The notes: generated by a model from the letters alone, not told the origin. A DNA stretch of 37,030 nucleotides from an uncultured Methylococcaceae bacterium (GCA_903938485.1 CAJADF010000131.1:1-37030), one strand, 5' to 3'; counted from the stretch's first letter, positions 17,107-25,882 are shown. Numbers and translations are program-made.

Positions 17107-18945
17107 TTATTCACCATCAAGAAAGCATCTTAATTGCTCTGATCTAGATGGGTGCCTTAACTTTCTTAAGGCTTTTGCTTCAATTTGACGGATTCTCTCA
17201 CGAGTAACATCAAACTGTTTACCGACCTCTTCTAACGTATGATCAGTATTCATGTTTATGCCAAAACGCATACGTAAAACTTTTGCTTCTCTTGCTGTCA
17301 ATCCAGCCAATACATTTTGGGTTGACTCTCGTAAACCCGCTATTGTAGCAGCTTCTACAGGAGATAGCACCTTTGCATCTTCTATAAAATCACCTAGATG
17401 TGAATCCTCATCATCACCAATTGGCGTTTCCATTGAAATAGGCTCTTTAGCTATCTTCAATACTTTACGCACTTTATCTTCTGGCATTTCCATACGCTCA
17501 GCTAATTCTTCAGGCGTAGCCTCTCTTCCCAATTCTTGCAAAATCTGCCTAGAAATTCTATTCAATTTATTGATAGTTTCTATCATATGAACTGGAATAC
17601 GAATGGTTCTAGCTTGATCAGCAATCGATCGAGTAATTGCCTGTCTAATCCACCAAGTAGCGTAAGTCGAAAACTTATAACCACGTCTATACTCAAACTT
17701 ATCAACAGCTTTCATAAGACCAATGTTACCTTCTTGTATCAAGTCCAAGAACTGTAAGCCACGATTGGTATATTTCTTTGCTATCGAAATAACCAGCCTT
17801 AGATTAGCTTCGATCATTTCTTTTTTAGCGCGTCTCGCTTTAGCCTCACTGATAGTCATACGTCTGTTAATATCTTTTAGACCATTAACAGTCAAACCAT
17901 ACTCAGCCTCAACGTCAGCTAATATTTTTTGCGCCTTTCTTAACTCTTTTTCACGCGTTTTTAACGCATCAGAATAACTGTGACCATTTAAATGACCATC
18001 TAACCACTTAGAATTAGATTCATTTTCTAGAAATGTCGCAATAAAATCTTTACGTGACATTCCCGTTTCTTTAACAAAGACATCTAAAATAAATCTTTCT
18101 TGCTCCCTTACAATGGCAATGCCATTAGGAATAATGGTTGTCAATTTTTTTAAGTACTGAGGCGCCCACTTAAATTCCATGAACAAATCAGCCAGCAACT
18201 CAAATGCTTGTTCTGTTTTTTCGTTGGTATATCCATGCTTCTTAATAGACGCTGATGCGACTTTAAGTTGCTTTCTTAATTCTTCAACTTTCTCTTTAAC
18301 GTCGTCGTAGTTTAAACCTTTTAATTCGTCGTCTACTGCGACAACTTCATCAGCAGTCTCAGTCTCGACTTCTACGCCATCAGCACTTTCGACAGTGGGC
18401 AAGGATGCTACTAAATCTTCAGGCTCACTTAAGTCAACAAACCCAGAAATCAAATCCCCAAGCCTAATGCCACCATCTTCATCAGAGATTGAATCGAACG
18501 ACTTTAAAAAGTCATCGACCACAAAACATGATCGAGAAATTGATTTAACGAGTTGTTGCTGACCTTCTTCAATACGCTTAGCAATTTTTAACTCATCAGC
18601 TCTAGTCAATAATTCAACTGACCCCATTTCTCGCATATACATACGAACGGGATCTGTTGTTCTACCAAACTCACTATCTACAGATGCAAGTGCAGCAACC
18701 TCCTCAGCATCTTCATCATCTGTAGTTAATGCCGCAGAATCGGTAATGAGCGAGTCTTCATCAGGGGCACTTTCGTACACCTGAATACCCATCTCATTAA
18801 TCATACTTATTATGTCTTCAATCTGCTCTGGATCAACTATATCACTCGGCAAGTGATCATTAACCTCAGCAAAAGTCAGGTAACCCTGCATTTTGCCTTT
18901 AGCAATTAATTGTTTTAGCTGAGACTGTTGCTGTTCTGAATTCAT
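17107..18945 (-). CDS. rpoD: Primary RNA polymerase sigma factor (sigma-70)
   Basis: Housekeeping sigma factor directing RNA polymerase to -35/-10 promoters. Length 612 residues (E. coli 613). Region 1.1 covers about 1-80, region 1.2 about 95-130 ([16 protein letters not shown]), and the long non-conserved insert about 130-375, rich in acidic residues at 150-210. Region 2 (about 378-450) has [20 protein letters not shown] and [16 protein letters not shown]. Region 3 is about 455-535. Region 4 (about 545-605) has [20 protein letters not shown]. It sits at the end of the rpsU-yqeY-dnaG-rpoD operon, 77 bp after dnaG, with a candidate promoter of its own in that gap, and is followed almost at once by tRNA-Ile. 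Confidence 0.99.
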   Translation of the reverse strand: MNSEQQQSQLKQLIAKGKMQGYLTFAEVNDHLPSDIVDPEQIEDIISMINEMGIQVYESAPDEDSLITDSAALTTDDEDAEEVAALASVDSEFGRTTDPVRMYMREMGSVELLTRADELKIAKRIEEGQQQLVKSISRSCFVVDDFLKSFDSISDEDGGIRLGDLISGFVDLSEPEDLVASLPTVESADGVEVETETADEVVAVDDELKGLNYDDVKEKVEELRKQLKVASASIKKHGYTNEKTEQAFELLADLFMEFKWAPQYLKKLTTIIPNGIAIVREQERFILDVFVKETGMSRKDFIATFLENESNSKWLDGHLNGHSYSDALKTREKELRKAQKILADVEAEYGLTVNGLKDINRRMTISEAKARRAKKEMIEANLRLVISIAKKYTNRGLQFLDLIQEGNIGLMKAVDKFEYRRGYKFSTYATWWIRQAITRSIADQARTIRIPVHMIETINKLNRISRQILQELGREATPEELAERMEMPEDKVRKVLKIAKEPISMETPIGDDEDSHLGDFIEDAKVLSPVEAATIAGLRESTQNVLAGLTAREAKVLRMRFGINMNTDHTLEEVGKQFDVTRERIRQIEAKALRKLRHPSRSEQLRCFLDGE

Positions 18946-18993
18946 TATTTACCCACTAAATGCGTTACTCAGCACTACTTTACTTAACTGAGA

Positions 18994-19022
18994 ATTGTAC
19001 TATAAATTTACACACAAGTAAA
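18994..19022 (-). promoter_or_regulatory. Candidate internal promoter for rpoD
   Basis: On the minus strand, TTTACT (19017-19022), 17 bp, then TACAAT (18994-18999): 4/6 and 5/6 matches to sigma-70 boxes. The -35 box touches the dnaG stop codon, so the promoter would serve rpoD and the tRNA alone. A 7-bp dyad (19005-19011 with 19018-19024) overlaps the spacer and -35, a possible operator or weak hairpin. Extra rpoD promoters inside this operon are known in E. coli. Confidence 0.45.
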
Positions 19023-20744
19023 TTACTTGCCTAGCAACATAGCAACCAATAAAGCCTGTTCTTTATCATCCAAACCCTGATCTTGTGCTTTAGACTGTAA
19101 TCTCAATATACTCGCCTCACGCGCCTGCTTGAGCAATCCATTTAAGGCATCATAAAAAACCTCATCAACCTTATCTTCGGCAACATAAAGATCCAGCACA
19201 GCCAAAGCCTTTACAACTTTCTCTTCCGGCGCACCTCGGTAATACTCTAATAAGACCGCCGAATTTAAAACTTTTTTATCTAGGATTAACTTTAAAATAT
19301 TTCTAAATAAATCAATCCCCCTAAACTCCAACCCATCCCAATCGATCTCTTTTCGCTCAACTAACTGTGCTAATTCAGGTTTTTGTAATAACAAAGCTAA
19401 AGCGACCCTAGCAGACGACAATCGATTTAAATCTTGCGAACCCAATCGCTGCACTTTCAGGTTTTGAATCACCTGATTACGCTCCATAACCGATACAACC
19501 TTCATTCCCGACAGGTCATTAAGCCTAGCCAGCATCATCTCTTTAAAAGTACTTTCTTGCAGTTTCTCGATATAAGGCTTAGCTTTAGCGATTAATTTCG
19601 CTCTAGACTCCATTTCATTAAGATTCAATCCGTCAGACAGTTGCTCAAAAAAATAATCCGATAAAGCCTGAGCATTCTGCATTCGCTCGCTAAACCCTTC
19701 TACACCTTCAGCACGAACCAAAGAATCAGGATCATGATGATGCGGCAACAACATAATACGACAAGATCGACCATCTTTTAACGATAAAAAAGCCGAATCC
19801 ATTACCTTCCAGGCCGCCTCACGACCCGCCTTATCCCCATCAAAACAAAATACCAATTCCGAGGTAAAACGAAATAACAAATCAAGATGGAATTGTGATG
19901 CAGCCGTCCCTAAAGCCGCAACCGAATAATTTATTCCGTATTGCGCCAAGGCAATAACATCCATGTACCCCTCTACAAGCAGTATCCTTTGAGGCTTAGG
20001 GTTTTTTGCTAACAACTCATATAAACCATAAACCTCCTTTCCCTTATGAAACAAAGGCGTTTCAGGAGAGTTTAAATACTTTGGCAGGGAATCATCCAAA
20101 ACACGCCCACCAAACCCTACAATACGAGAACGCTTATCCCTAATAGGATACATAATCCTATTTCGAAATCGATCGTAGACCTTACCATCATCTTTAACAA
20201 CCAACATCCCTACTTCAATCAAGAGCGCTTGATCAAACTTACTTGCTAAACCATGCCACTTATCTGGCGCATAGCCCAACATAAAATCCCTAGCAACCTC
20301 ACCTTTAACCTGCCTAGACTTTAAATAATTTATAGCAGCCGTATTTTGCCGCAACTCCTCTACATAAAATTCAGCTACCTGATCAAGCAAAAGATATAAA
20401 TTTTTTAAATCTTTTTTAGATGATTTTTCTTCGCCCCCCAAAGTTTCTCTTTGCACAGAAACCCCAGCAAAAGCAGCTAAGTCCTCAACCGCCTCAACAA
20501 AATCTAAATGACCAAAATCCATCAAAAAACCAATGGCATTGCCACTGGCACCACATCCAAAGCAATGAAAAAATTGCTTATTACGGTTTACAGCGAAACT
20601 AGGCGTTTTTTCTGAATGAAAAGGACATCGAGCCACATAGTTAGTGCCCGTTTTTTTAAGAGGAACGCGCGAATCGATTAAGTCAACTATATCAACTCGC
20701 ACCAATAGTTCATCAATAAACTCTCGAGAAATTCTACCGGTCAT
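19023..20744 (-). CDS. dnaG: DNA primase
   Basis: Synthesises RNA primers for replication with DnaB helicase. I start it at ATG 20744 (573 residues). An upstream in-frame TTG at 20759 would add five residues, but MTGRISREFIDELL aligns with the E. coli start, and with this start the CHC2 zinc ligands fall at C40, H43, C61 and C64, the E. coli numbers. The zinc domain (RCPFHSEKTPSF, FHCFGCGASG) is followed by the TOPRIM core with E258 (LLVEGYMDV) and D302/D304 (CFDGDKAGREA), then a C-terminal helicase-binding region. It follows yqeY by 18 bp. Confidence 0.97.
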   Translation of the reverse strand: MTGRISREFIDELLVRVDIVDLIDSRVPLKKTGTNYVARCPFHSEKTPSFAVNRNKQFFHCFGCGASGNAIGFLMDFGHLDFVEAVEDLAAFAGVSVQRETLGGEEKSSKKDLKNLYLLLDQVAEFYVEELRQNTAAINYLKSRQVKGEVARDFMLGYAPDKWHGLASKFDQALLIEVGMLVVKDDGKVYDRFRNRIMYPIRDKRSRIVGFGGRVLDDSLPKYLNSPETPLFHKGKEVYGLYELLAKNPKPQRILLVEGYMDVIALAQYGINYSVAALGTAASQFHLDLLFRFTSELVFCFDGDKAGREAAWKVMDSAFLSLKDGRSCRIMLLPHHHDPDSLVRAEGVEGFSERMQNAQALSDYFFEQLSDGLNLNEMESRAKLIAKAKPYIEKLQESTFKEMMLARLNDLSGMKVVSVMERNQVIQNLKVQRLGSQDLNRLSSARVALALLLQKPELAQLVERKEIDWDGLEFRGIDLFRNILKLILDKKVLNSAVLLEYYRGAPEEKVVKALAVLDLYVAEDKVDEVFYDALNGLLKQAREASILRLQSKAQDQGLDDKEQALLVAMLLGK

Positions 20745-20762
20745 TTTAGCCGGATCCAACGA

Positions 20763-21212
20763 TTACCCAGCTAAAGCAGTCTTGATTTTTGCGCTGACCA
20801 CCGACATGTCTGCACGACCTTGCATCGGAGCCTTCAATAAAGCCATAACCTTACCCATGTCTTTTACCGACTCAGCACCTGACTCTGCCACTGCTGTCGC
20901 AATCATATCATCGACCTCTTGGTCAGTGAGCGCCTGAGGTAGAAAGTCTTGTATAACGGAAATTTCAGCTTCTTCTATCGCTATTAAATCCTGCCTATCA
21001 GCTTCAGAAAAAAGTCTAATGGACTCACGACGCTGCTTAAGCATCTTATCAAGCACCAATATTGTTCTTTCGTCATCAAGTACAATCCGCTCATCAACTT
21101 CAACCTGCTTGATAGCAGATAAAATCAAACGGATCACACCTAACCTTGCCTTTTGACCTCCTTTCATGGAGGCCTTCATATCTTCCTTGATACGATCTGT
21201 TAATAATTCCAT
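20763..21212 (-). CDS. GatB/YqeY domain protein
   Basis: Cytoplasmic protein of 149 residues (family about 147-150) consisting of the helical YqeY domain, which in GatB of the amidotransferase binds the tRNA elbow. Typical segments are LTDRIKEDMKASMKGG, RLGVIRLILSAIKQVEVDER and the C-terminal GKVMALLKAPMQGRADMSVV. The free-standing protein's exact role is unsettled; a link to tRNA or translation is suggested by the domain and by its constant position between rpsU and dnaG. It follows rpsU by 15 bp. Confidence 0.92.
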   Translation of the reverse strand: MELLTDRIKEDMKASMKGGQKARLGVIRLILSAIKQVEVDERIVLDDERTILVLDKMLKQRRESIRLFSEADRQDLIAIEEAEISVIQDFLPQALTDQEVDDMIATAVAESGAESVKDMGKVMALLKAPMQGRADMSVVSAKIKTALAG

Positions 21213-21227
21213 ATTAAAAACCTGAAA

Positions 21228-21461
21228 TTAAAGTACAGGACGACCACGACGTAGATTTTTTAATGCATAACGCTCACGTGCCAATTTTTTCAAATGACGT
21301 TTAACAGCTGCAGCACCTTTACGTTTACGCTCAGCAGTTGGTTTTTCATAAAACTCACGACGACGGACTTCTGCTAAAACACCTGCTTTTTCACAAGCAC
21401 GTTTAAAACGACGGATTGCTATATCAAATGGTTCGTTTTCTTTAATTTTTACTGACGGCAT
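21228..21461 (-). CDS. rpsU: 30S ribosomal protein S21
   Basis: Small-subunit protein needed for initiation near the anti-Shine-Dalgarno region. Length 77 residues against 71 in E. coli; the extra length is the C-terminal tail ending [12 protein letters not shown]. The core matches the family closely: [38 protein letters not shown], then a Lys/Arg-rich stretch. It is the first gene of the macromolecular synthesis operon and divergent from tsaD, as in enterobacteria. The leader of about 65 bases carries a small dyad (21498-21512). Confidence 0.97.
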   Translation of the reverse strand: MPSVKIKENEPFDIAIRRFKRACEKAGVLAEVRRREFYEKPTAERKRKGAAAVKRHLKKLARERYALKNLRRGRPVL

Positions 21462-21497
21462 TATATGATTCCAATTATGTTAATATTGTGTGTATAA

Positions 21498-21512
21498 GGA
21501 TAATATTTATCC
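21498..21512. repeat. Dyad in the rpsU leader
   Basis: GGATAA-TAT-TTATCC: perfect 6-bp arms around 3 bp. It lies between the proposed rpsU start site (about 21527) and the ATG, so it would be transcribed as a short hairpin. It could also be an operator. No regulator is identifiable. Confidence 0.35.
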
Positions 21513-21533
21513 AACGAACAAACAGAACCCTCA

Positions 21534-21561
21534 ATTATACATTCACTTTTAAAAATTTCAA
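21534..21561 (-). promoter_or_regulatory. Sigma-70 promoter of the rpsU operon
   Basis: On the minus strand, TTGAAA (21556-21561), 16 bp, then a perfect TATAAT (21534-21539). Expected transcription start is about 21527, giving a leader of about 65 bases to rpsU. The -35 box is only 6 bp from the tsaD ATG, so rpsU and tsaD transcription may interfere. Confidence 0.65.
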
Positions 21562-21567
21562 AAACCA

Positions 21568-22572
21568 ATGTACGTTTTAGGTATAGAAACCTCATGCGAT
21601 GAAACTGGCGTAGCCATTTATCACTCCCAAAAAGGCCTTATAAACCACGAGTTATATAGTCAAATAGAGATGCATAGTGAATACGGTGGCGTTGTTCCAG
21701 AACTCGCTTCACGTGATCATATTCGTAAACTCGTACCTTTAATTAAACAAACATTATCTCAAAGTCGATTAATACCATCTGACATAAATGCTATAGCTTA
21801 TACTGCGGGACCCGGACTTATGGGCGCATTACTTGTTGGTGCTGCCACTGCAAAAAGTTTAGCATGGACTTGGCAAATCCCATCAATTGCAGTGCATCAT
21901 ATGGAAGGGCACTTATTAGCACCTATGCTTGAAGATAATGCACCCGAATTTCCATTTATTGCGCTATTAATTTCTGGAGGCCACACCTTATTAGTTAAAG
22001 TTGAAGGTATCGGTAAATATGAATTACTGGGGCAATCTTTAGATGATGCTGCAGGAGAAGCCTTTGATAAAGCCGCAAAAATGCTTGAACTGGGGTATCC
22101 TGGAGGACCTAAATTATCTGCCCTAGCCCATCAAGGAAAAGCGCTGATTAAATTCCCACGCCCGATGACGGATAGACCGGGTTTAGATTTCAGCTTTAGC
22201 GGCTTAAAAACATTCACACTTAACACGCTCAACGCATCTTATAAATCCGCTGATGACAAAGCTAATATCGCCGCCTCATTTCAAGAGGCCGTTGCCGATA
22301 CGTTAGCCATTAAATGTAAAAGAGCATTACAACAAACTGGCCTAAAAAAGCTCGTAGTAGCTGGAGGCGTCAGCGCCAATCAACAAATCAGAACAGCCTT
22401 AACTGAAATGGCAAGCAAAGAAAAAGCTGAAATCTACTTTCCAAGACCAGAATTCTGTACTGACAATGGCGCCATGATTGCTTATGCAGGTTGTCAGCGA
22501 CTATTAAATGGATTAGATGAAGGTCTTGTAATCAAAGCTCGTGCACGTTGGCCCATGAATGAGCTAAGCTAA
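21568..22572 (+). CDS. tsaD: tRNA t6A37 threonylcarbamoyltransferase
   Basis: With TsaB and TsaE, transfers threonylcarbamoyl from TC-AMP to A37 of tRNAs reading ANN codons. Length 334 residues (family about 335-340). It opens [18 protein letters not shown], with the metal-binding HMEGH giving H111 and H115, [11 protein letters not shown] before it, and [27 protein letters not shown] and [13 protein letters not shown] after it. It is the standard divergent neighbour of rpsU. The upstream intergenic region shows no obvious Shine-Dalgarno, only an A-rich leader. Confidence 0.98.
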   Translation: MYVLGIETSCDETGVAIYHSQKGLINHELYSQIEMHSEYGGVVPELASRDHIRKLVPLIKQTLSQSRLIPSDINAIAYTAGPGLMGALLVGAATAKSLAWTWQIPSIAVHHMEGHLLAPMLEDNAPEFPFIALLISGGHTLLVKVEGIGKYELLGQSLDDAAGEAFDKAAKMLELGYPGGPKLSALAHQGKALIKFPRPMTDRPGLDFSFSGLKTFTLNTLNASYKSADDKANIAASFQEAVADTLAIKCKRALQQTGLKKLVVAGGVSANQQIRTALTEMASKEKAEIYFPRPEFCTDNGAMIAYAGCQRLLNGLDEGLVIKARARWPMNELS

Positions 22573-22626
22573 TCCCTTTTATTCAATCAAATGAGCCAAA
22601 ATATTAACTTTAAAAACTTATAAAAT

Positions 22627-23196
22627 CTATTCCTCACCTTTTATCAAACGCTGTATATTACTTTTATGTCGAAACAGCAATAACACCATCATAAAAACTG
22701 CAGCACCAACCAAATTTAAATCCCCAACAATATACCAAGCGTAAATAGGTGATAAAATTGAAGCACATAGCGCTGATAAGGATGAAATCTTACCTACTTT
22801 ATAAATCAACAACCACGTACCTACAAAGGCAAACCCCAGCCCCCAAGAAAAGCCTAACAAAACACCAATAGACGTAGCCACACCTTTACCACCAGAAAAT
22901 TTAAAAAACACTGGGTACAAATGCCCTAAAAAGGCCGCAATGCCGGTCAGCGCCAAAAGTTCCACCGAAACACCTAACTCTTTTGCCAAATACACTGGCA
23001 ACAACCCTTTTAATAAATCCCCAAATAAGGTCATAGCCGCCGCTTTTTTTCCGCCAATACGCATAACATTAGTTGCACCAGGATTCCCTGAGCCCTGCTC
23101 TCTAGGATCAGGCAAGCCCATCAATTGACAAATAATTATCGCACTAGAAATTGAGCCAATTAAGTAGGCCGCTGGAACAAACAACCATTCAATCAT
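22627..23196 (-). CDS. plsY: Glycerol-3-phosphate acyltransferase (acyl-phosphate type)
   Basis: Inner-membrane enzyme starting phospholipid synthesis: moves an acyl group from acyl-phosphate (made by PlsX) to glycerol-3-phosphate. Length 189 residues with about five membrane segments. Three family motifs are visible: REQGSGNPGATNVMRIGGKK, KFSGGKGVATSIGVLLG, and the C-terminal LLFRHKSNIQRLIKGEE. It is convergent with tsaD (54-bp gap) and divergent from folB, the usual gammaproteobacterial arrangement. Confidence 0.97.
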   Translation of the reverse strand: MIEWLFVPAAYLIGSISSAIIICQLMGLPDPREQGSGNPGATNVMRIGGKKAAAMTLFGDLLKGLLPVYLAKELGVSVELLALTGIAAFLGHLYPVFFKFSGGKGVATSIGVLLGFSWGLGFAFVGTWLLIYKVGKISSLSALCASILSPIYAWYIVGDLNLVGAAVFMMVLLLFRHKSNIQRLIKGEE

Positions 23197-23284
23197 TTAA
23201 ATCTTTCCTCATCAGAACTTGTAAGACAGACGCATTTGGCCGATACTTATCAATTTAAAATGCACATAATAACCGGAAACAAAC

Positions 23285-23638
23285 ATGGATATCATCTTTT
23301 TAGGCGGCCTCGAAATTGAAACTATCATAGGCATCTATGATTGGGAAAGAGAAACTAAACAAACGGTAGTACTCGATATCGAAATGGCATTTGATATTCA
23401 AAAAGCAGCTGAAACAGATGACATTCAATACACACTCGATTATAAAACCGTATCCAAACGCATTATTTCTTTTGTTGAAGAAAGTAACTTTTTTCTAGTC
23501 GAAAAATTAATCTCTGAAATAGCTAACATCATCCTCAATGAGTTTTATGTCCCTTGGGTAAAAATTACTTTAAACAAAAAAGGCGCAATTCGCGGCGCTA
23601 GCGATGTAGGCATTATGATAGAACGTGGAGAAAAATAA
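23285..23638 (+). CDS. folB: Dihydroneopterin aldolase
   Basis: Converts 7,8-dihydroneopterin to 6-hydroxymethyl-7,8-dihydropterin and glycolaldehyde in folate synthesis. Length 117 residues, normal for the family. Signatures: MDIIFLGGLEIETIIGIYDWE with the substrate-binding Glu region, YTLDYKTVSKRI, VEKLISEIANIIL, and the Lys of VKITLNKKGAIRGASDVG. folK follows after 3 bases, so the two consecutive steps of the pathway are translationally linked. The weak leader lies in the 88-bp gap shared with plsY. Confidence 0.96.
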   Translation: MDIIFLGGLEIETIIGIYDWERETKQTVVLDIEMAFDIQKAAETDDIQYTLDYKTVSKRIISFVEESNFFLVEKLISEIANIILNEFYVPWVKITLNKKGAIRGASDVGIMIERGEK

Positions 23639-23641
23639 ACG

Positions 23642-24136
23642 ATGCATCAAGGTTACGTCAGCATAGGTAGCAATATTGACAAAGACAAATATATCCCTGC
23701 CAGTCTTGATGCCCTAAAAAAACACTTTGGAACACTCACTATTTCAAGCATTTACGAATCCGAAGCAATTGGCTTTAAAGGCGATACTTTTTATAACCTT
23801 ATCGTAGGATTTAAGTCCGCCTTAGACGTCAAAGAAACAGCTAAAACGCTGCGACAAATTGAACTAGATAACGGCAGAACGAGTGATAGTCAAAAGTTCT
23901 CATCACGCACATTAGATCTGGATCTGATACTTTATGATGACATGATTATTAATGATGGCAAACTTCAGATACCTCGAGATGAAATAGAAAAATACGCCTT
24001 TGTACTTGAACCCTTAGCAGAAATTGCCCCTGACTTAAAGCACCCTATCAGCCGACTCAGTTATGAGAATATCTGGAAACACTACGACAAAACAAAACTA
24101 TGCCAAAGACGCATCACTCCAAACTGGCATATCTAA
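23642..24136 (+). CDS. folK: 6-hydroxymethyl-7,8-dihydropterin pyrophosphokinase
   Basis: Transfers pyrophosphate from ATP to the FolB product, making the substrate of dihydropteroate synthase. Length 164 residues. Signatures: YVSIGSNIDKDKYI, IYESEAIGF, FYNLIVGF, and the metal-binding FSSRTLDLDLILYDD, followed by IPRDEIEKYAFVLEPLAEI. It is paired with folB and converges on a pteridine-reductase-like gene 79 bp away; the gap shows no strong terminator. Confidence 0.96.
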   Translation: MHQGYVSIGSNIDKDKYIPASLDALKKHFGTLTISSIYESEAIGFKGDTFYNLIVGFKSALDVKETAKTLRQIELDNGRTSDSQKFSSRTLDLDLILYDDMIINDGKLQIPRDEIEKYAFVLEPLAEIAPDLKHPISRLSYENIWKHYDKTKLCQRRITPNWHI

Positions 24137-24215
24137 AACTATTTCAGTAACAATTTTTACTTAACAGCTAAACACCCTAACTCTCAATATCATAAATTTT
24201 ATCAAAGATATTTCT

Positions 24216-24947
24216 TTAGTAATTCAGTGTTCGACCACCATCAACAGTTAATACCTGACCGGTCATATAATCAGCATTTGCAATTAAAAACCACACGGCT
24301 TTTGCAATATCACTTGCATCACCCGATCTATTTAATACCACGCGCTGAAGAGTAGCCTGTTTATCGGCCTCAGAAACATCAGCCTCAGGCCACAATATAG
24401 CCCCGGGCGCAACAGCATTCACTCGAACTAGCGGCCCCAACTCTTTAGCCAAAACCTTAGTCATTGCCACTAAACCCGCTTTAGCAATGCTATATACAGA
24501 ATAATCCTTCAAACCTCTATCTGCATGAATATCAACGATATTAACGATACAACCCTGTTTTTTTAACAAAATTGATGACAAGGCCTTTGCCAAGAAAAAA
24601 GGGGCTTTTAAATTACTCCCCATTAATTCATCCCACTGAGCCTCAGATACATCAGCAAACACGGTTGGATAAAAAGCCGAGGCATTATTAACTAAAACAT
24701 CTACCCCACCCCAAACCTCAGACGCCTTATCAACTAAGGCATGTAATTCAACAACATTCAATAAATCAGCTTGTATTAAAACCGTAGAATCAGCGCGTAT
24801 TTTATTTAGTTCCGCACAAAGCAGCTCGGCATCATCCAAAGATGACCGATAATGCAAAATAATATTACAACCTTCGGCATGCAAAAAGCGAGCGCAAGTA
24901 GCTCCAATGCGTTTAGCAGCCCCCGTAATCAGAACATTTTTTTGCAT
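24216..24947 (-). CDS. Short-chain dehydrogenase, pteridine reductase (FolM/PTR1) type
   Basis: NADPH-dependent reductase of 243 residues. The N-terminal cofactor motif is TGAAKRIG (8-15), the TGxxxRxG form characteristic of pteridine reductases; ordinary SDRs have Gly where Arg stands. Other features are NNAS (87-90), D139, catalytic Y152 and K156 (YSIAKAG), and the C-terminal MTGQVLTVDGGRTL. Members reduce dihydrobiopterin, dihydromonapterin or dihydrofolate. The position beside folB and folK supports a pterin role: an alternative route to reduced folate, or making tetrahydromonapterin. A generic SDR of other specificity cannot be excluded. Confidence 0.85.
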   Translation of the reverse strand: MQKNVLITGAAKRIGATCARFLHAEGCNIILHYRSSLDDAELLCAELNKIRADSTVLIQADLLNVVELHALVDKASEVWGGVDVLVNNASAFYPTVFADVSEAQWDELMGSNLKAPFFLAKALSSILLKKQGCIVNIVDIHADRGLKDYSVYSIAKAGLVAMTKVLAKELGPLVRVNAVAPGAILWPEADVSEADKQATLQRVVLNRSGDASDIAKAVWFLIANADYMTGQVLTVDGGRTLNY

Positions 24948-25011
24948 ATAAAAACCTTACCTTAAGAATCAAACTCAGCCACTCTCAATCAGAGAACATG
25001 ATGCATAGTTT

Positions 25012-25046
25012 ATCTAATGAAATTATCAATTTCTTGATATTTAGAT
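25012..25046. repeat. Nested dyad in the SDR/DUF502 divergent spacer
   Basis: Inner 6-bp arms TATCAA/TTGATA (25024-25029, 25034-25039) around TTTC, plus outer arms ATCTAA/TTAGAT (25012-25017, 25041-25046). It is A/T-rich, and could be a hairpin or operator for either divergent gene. Nothing else in this 242-bp spacer can be named apart from the DUF502 leader hairpin. Confidence 0.3.
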
Positions 25047-25140
25047 CCAAAAACCCAAAATTAACTTTTAGTAAACAGTGTATTTTCTGATACCCTATCT
25101 TTTTAAAAAATAATAAGAAATAAACCATGCACCATCATAC

Positions 25141-25158
25141 TATTGAATTTATTCAATA
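25141..25158 (+). promoter_or_regulatory. Leader hairpin before the DUF502 gene
   Basis: The perfect 7-bp stem TATTGAA-TTTA-TTCAATA is followed 17 bases later by the very strong Shine-Dalgarno AAGGGGGG (25176-25183) and the ATG at 25190. If transcribed, it would form a stable short hairpin in the leader, perhaps affecting mRNA stability. No T-tract follows. Confidence 0.4.
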
Positions 25159-25189
25159 CTGATTCACTTTAACTGAAGGGGGGAACATA

Positions 25190-25786
25190 ATGAACGAACA
25201 ATATAAAAAACTATTCAATTATTTCATAATTGGGGCATTTTCAGTCATACCCATCGTAGTTGTCTTACAAATAATATTTTTTGTAAAAGAATTAATTTCA
25301 GATTTAATTAGAGTTGTTTACGCTTTCTCTGATAACTACCTTTACACAGGTTTAGTTTTTGCAGTCAGCTTTGTACTGCTAGTATGGATAGGTAGTACCA
25401 TTGTTAAAAAAGGTCGCTCATGGGTAATTAACATATTTGACTTGGTTATCGATAAAATTCCTTTTATTAATACTATTTACAGAGTATTAAAAAAAGTCAT
25501 CAACATGTTCTCTTCTCATGAACAAACCATGGCAAAGGAAGTCGTTTATGTTGAATACCCTAAAGAAGGCATCTGGGTTCCGGCCTATGTAACTAATCGC
25601 TATGAAGATAAATATATTTTATTTATCCCAACATCACCCAATCCCACCTCAGGCTTTACTATTATTGTCGATAAATCCAAGTTAATAAAATCAACAATGG
25701 ATATCGAAGAAGCCACAAGTTTTATTGTTAGTGTGGGGGTTGATTTCAACAAAGCTGCAGAGGCTGTAAATTTACCGAACAGATAA
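25190..25786 (+). CDS. DUF502 family membrane protein
   Basis: Inner-membrane protein of 198 residues of unknown function. Two hydrophobic segments are visible (about 12-35 and 50-72). The family's conserved stretch follows: IPFINTIYRVLKKVINMFS, then VVYVEYPKEGIWVPAYVTN, a hydrophobic FIPTSPNPTSGFTIIV, and a C-terminal VSVGVDF. The SPNPTSG motif is the family hallmark. The start is fixed by the strong AAGGGGGG. It is convergent with fbp and isolated on its strand. Homologues have been tied to envelope and cell-shape phenotypes in some organisms, but no role can be assigned here. Confidence 0.87.
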   Translation: MNEQYKKLFNYFIIGAFSVIPIVVVLQIIFFVKELISDLIRVVYAFSDNYLYTGLVFAVSFVLLVWIGSTIVKKGRSWVINIFDLVIDKIPFINTIYRVLKKVINMFSSHEQTMAKEVVYVEYPKEGIWVPAYVTNRYEDKYILFIPTSPNPTSGFTIIVDKSKLIKSTMDIEEATSFIVSVGVDFNKAAEAVNLPNR

Positions 25787-25812
25787 ACCAACTTAAAAAG
25801 AACTAAAAACCA

Positions 25813-25864
25813 CTAAGATCTTTTCAAACCTAACAACCTATTATCCAAATGATCTTAGGTTGTT
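25813..25864. terminator. Overlapping hairpins between convergent DUF502 and fbp genes
   Basis: Two mutually exclusive stems: CTAAGATC (25813-25820) with GATCTTAG (25851-25858), and AACAACCTA (25832-25840) with TAGGTTGTT (25856-25864). The second, with its 15-nt loop, is the more compact. Position between convergent genes suggests a two-way transcript end. T-tracts are poor on both strands, so efficiency is doubtful. Confidence 0.5.
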
Positions 25865-25882
25865 ATTAGGACAAATAACAAA

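Noticed and set aside
20745-20759. TTG at 20759 as the dnaG start
   Set aside because: The five extra residues are not conserved; ATG 20744 puts the zinc ligands at the same numbers as in E. coli DnaG.
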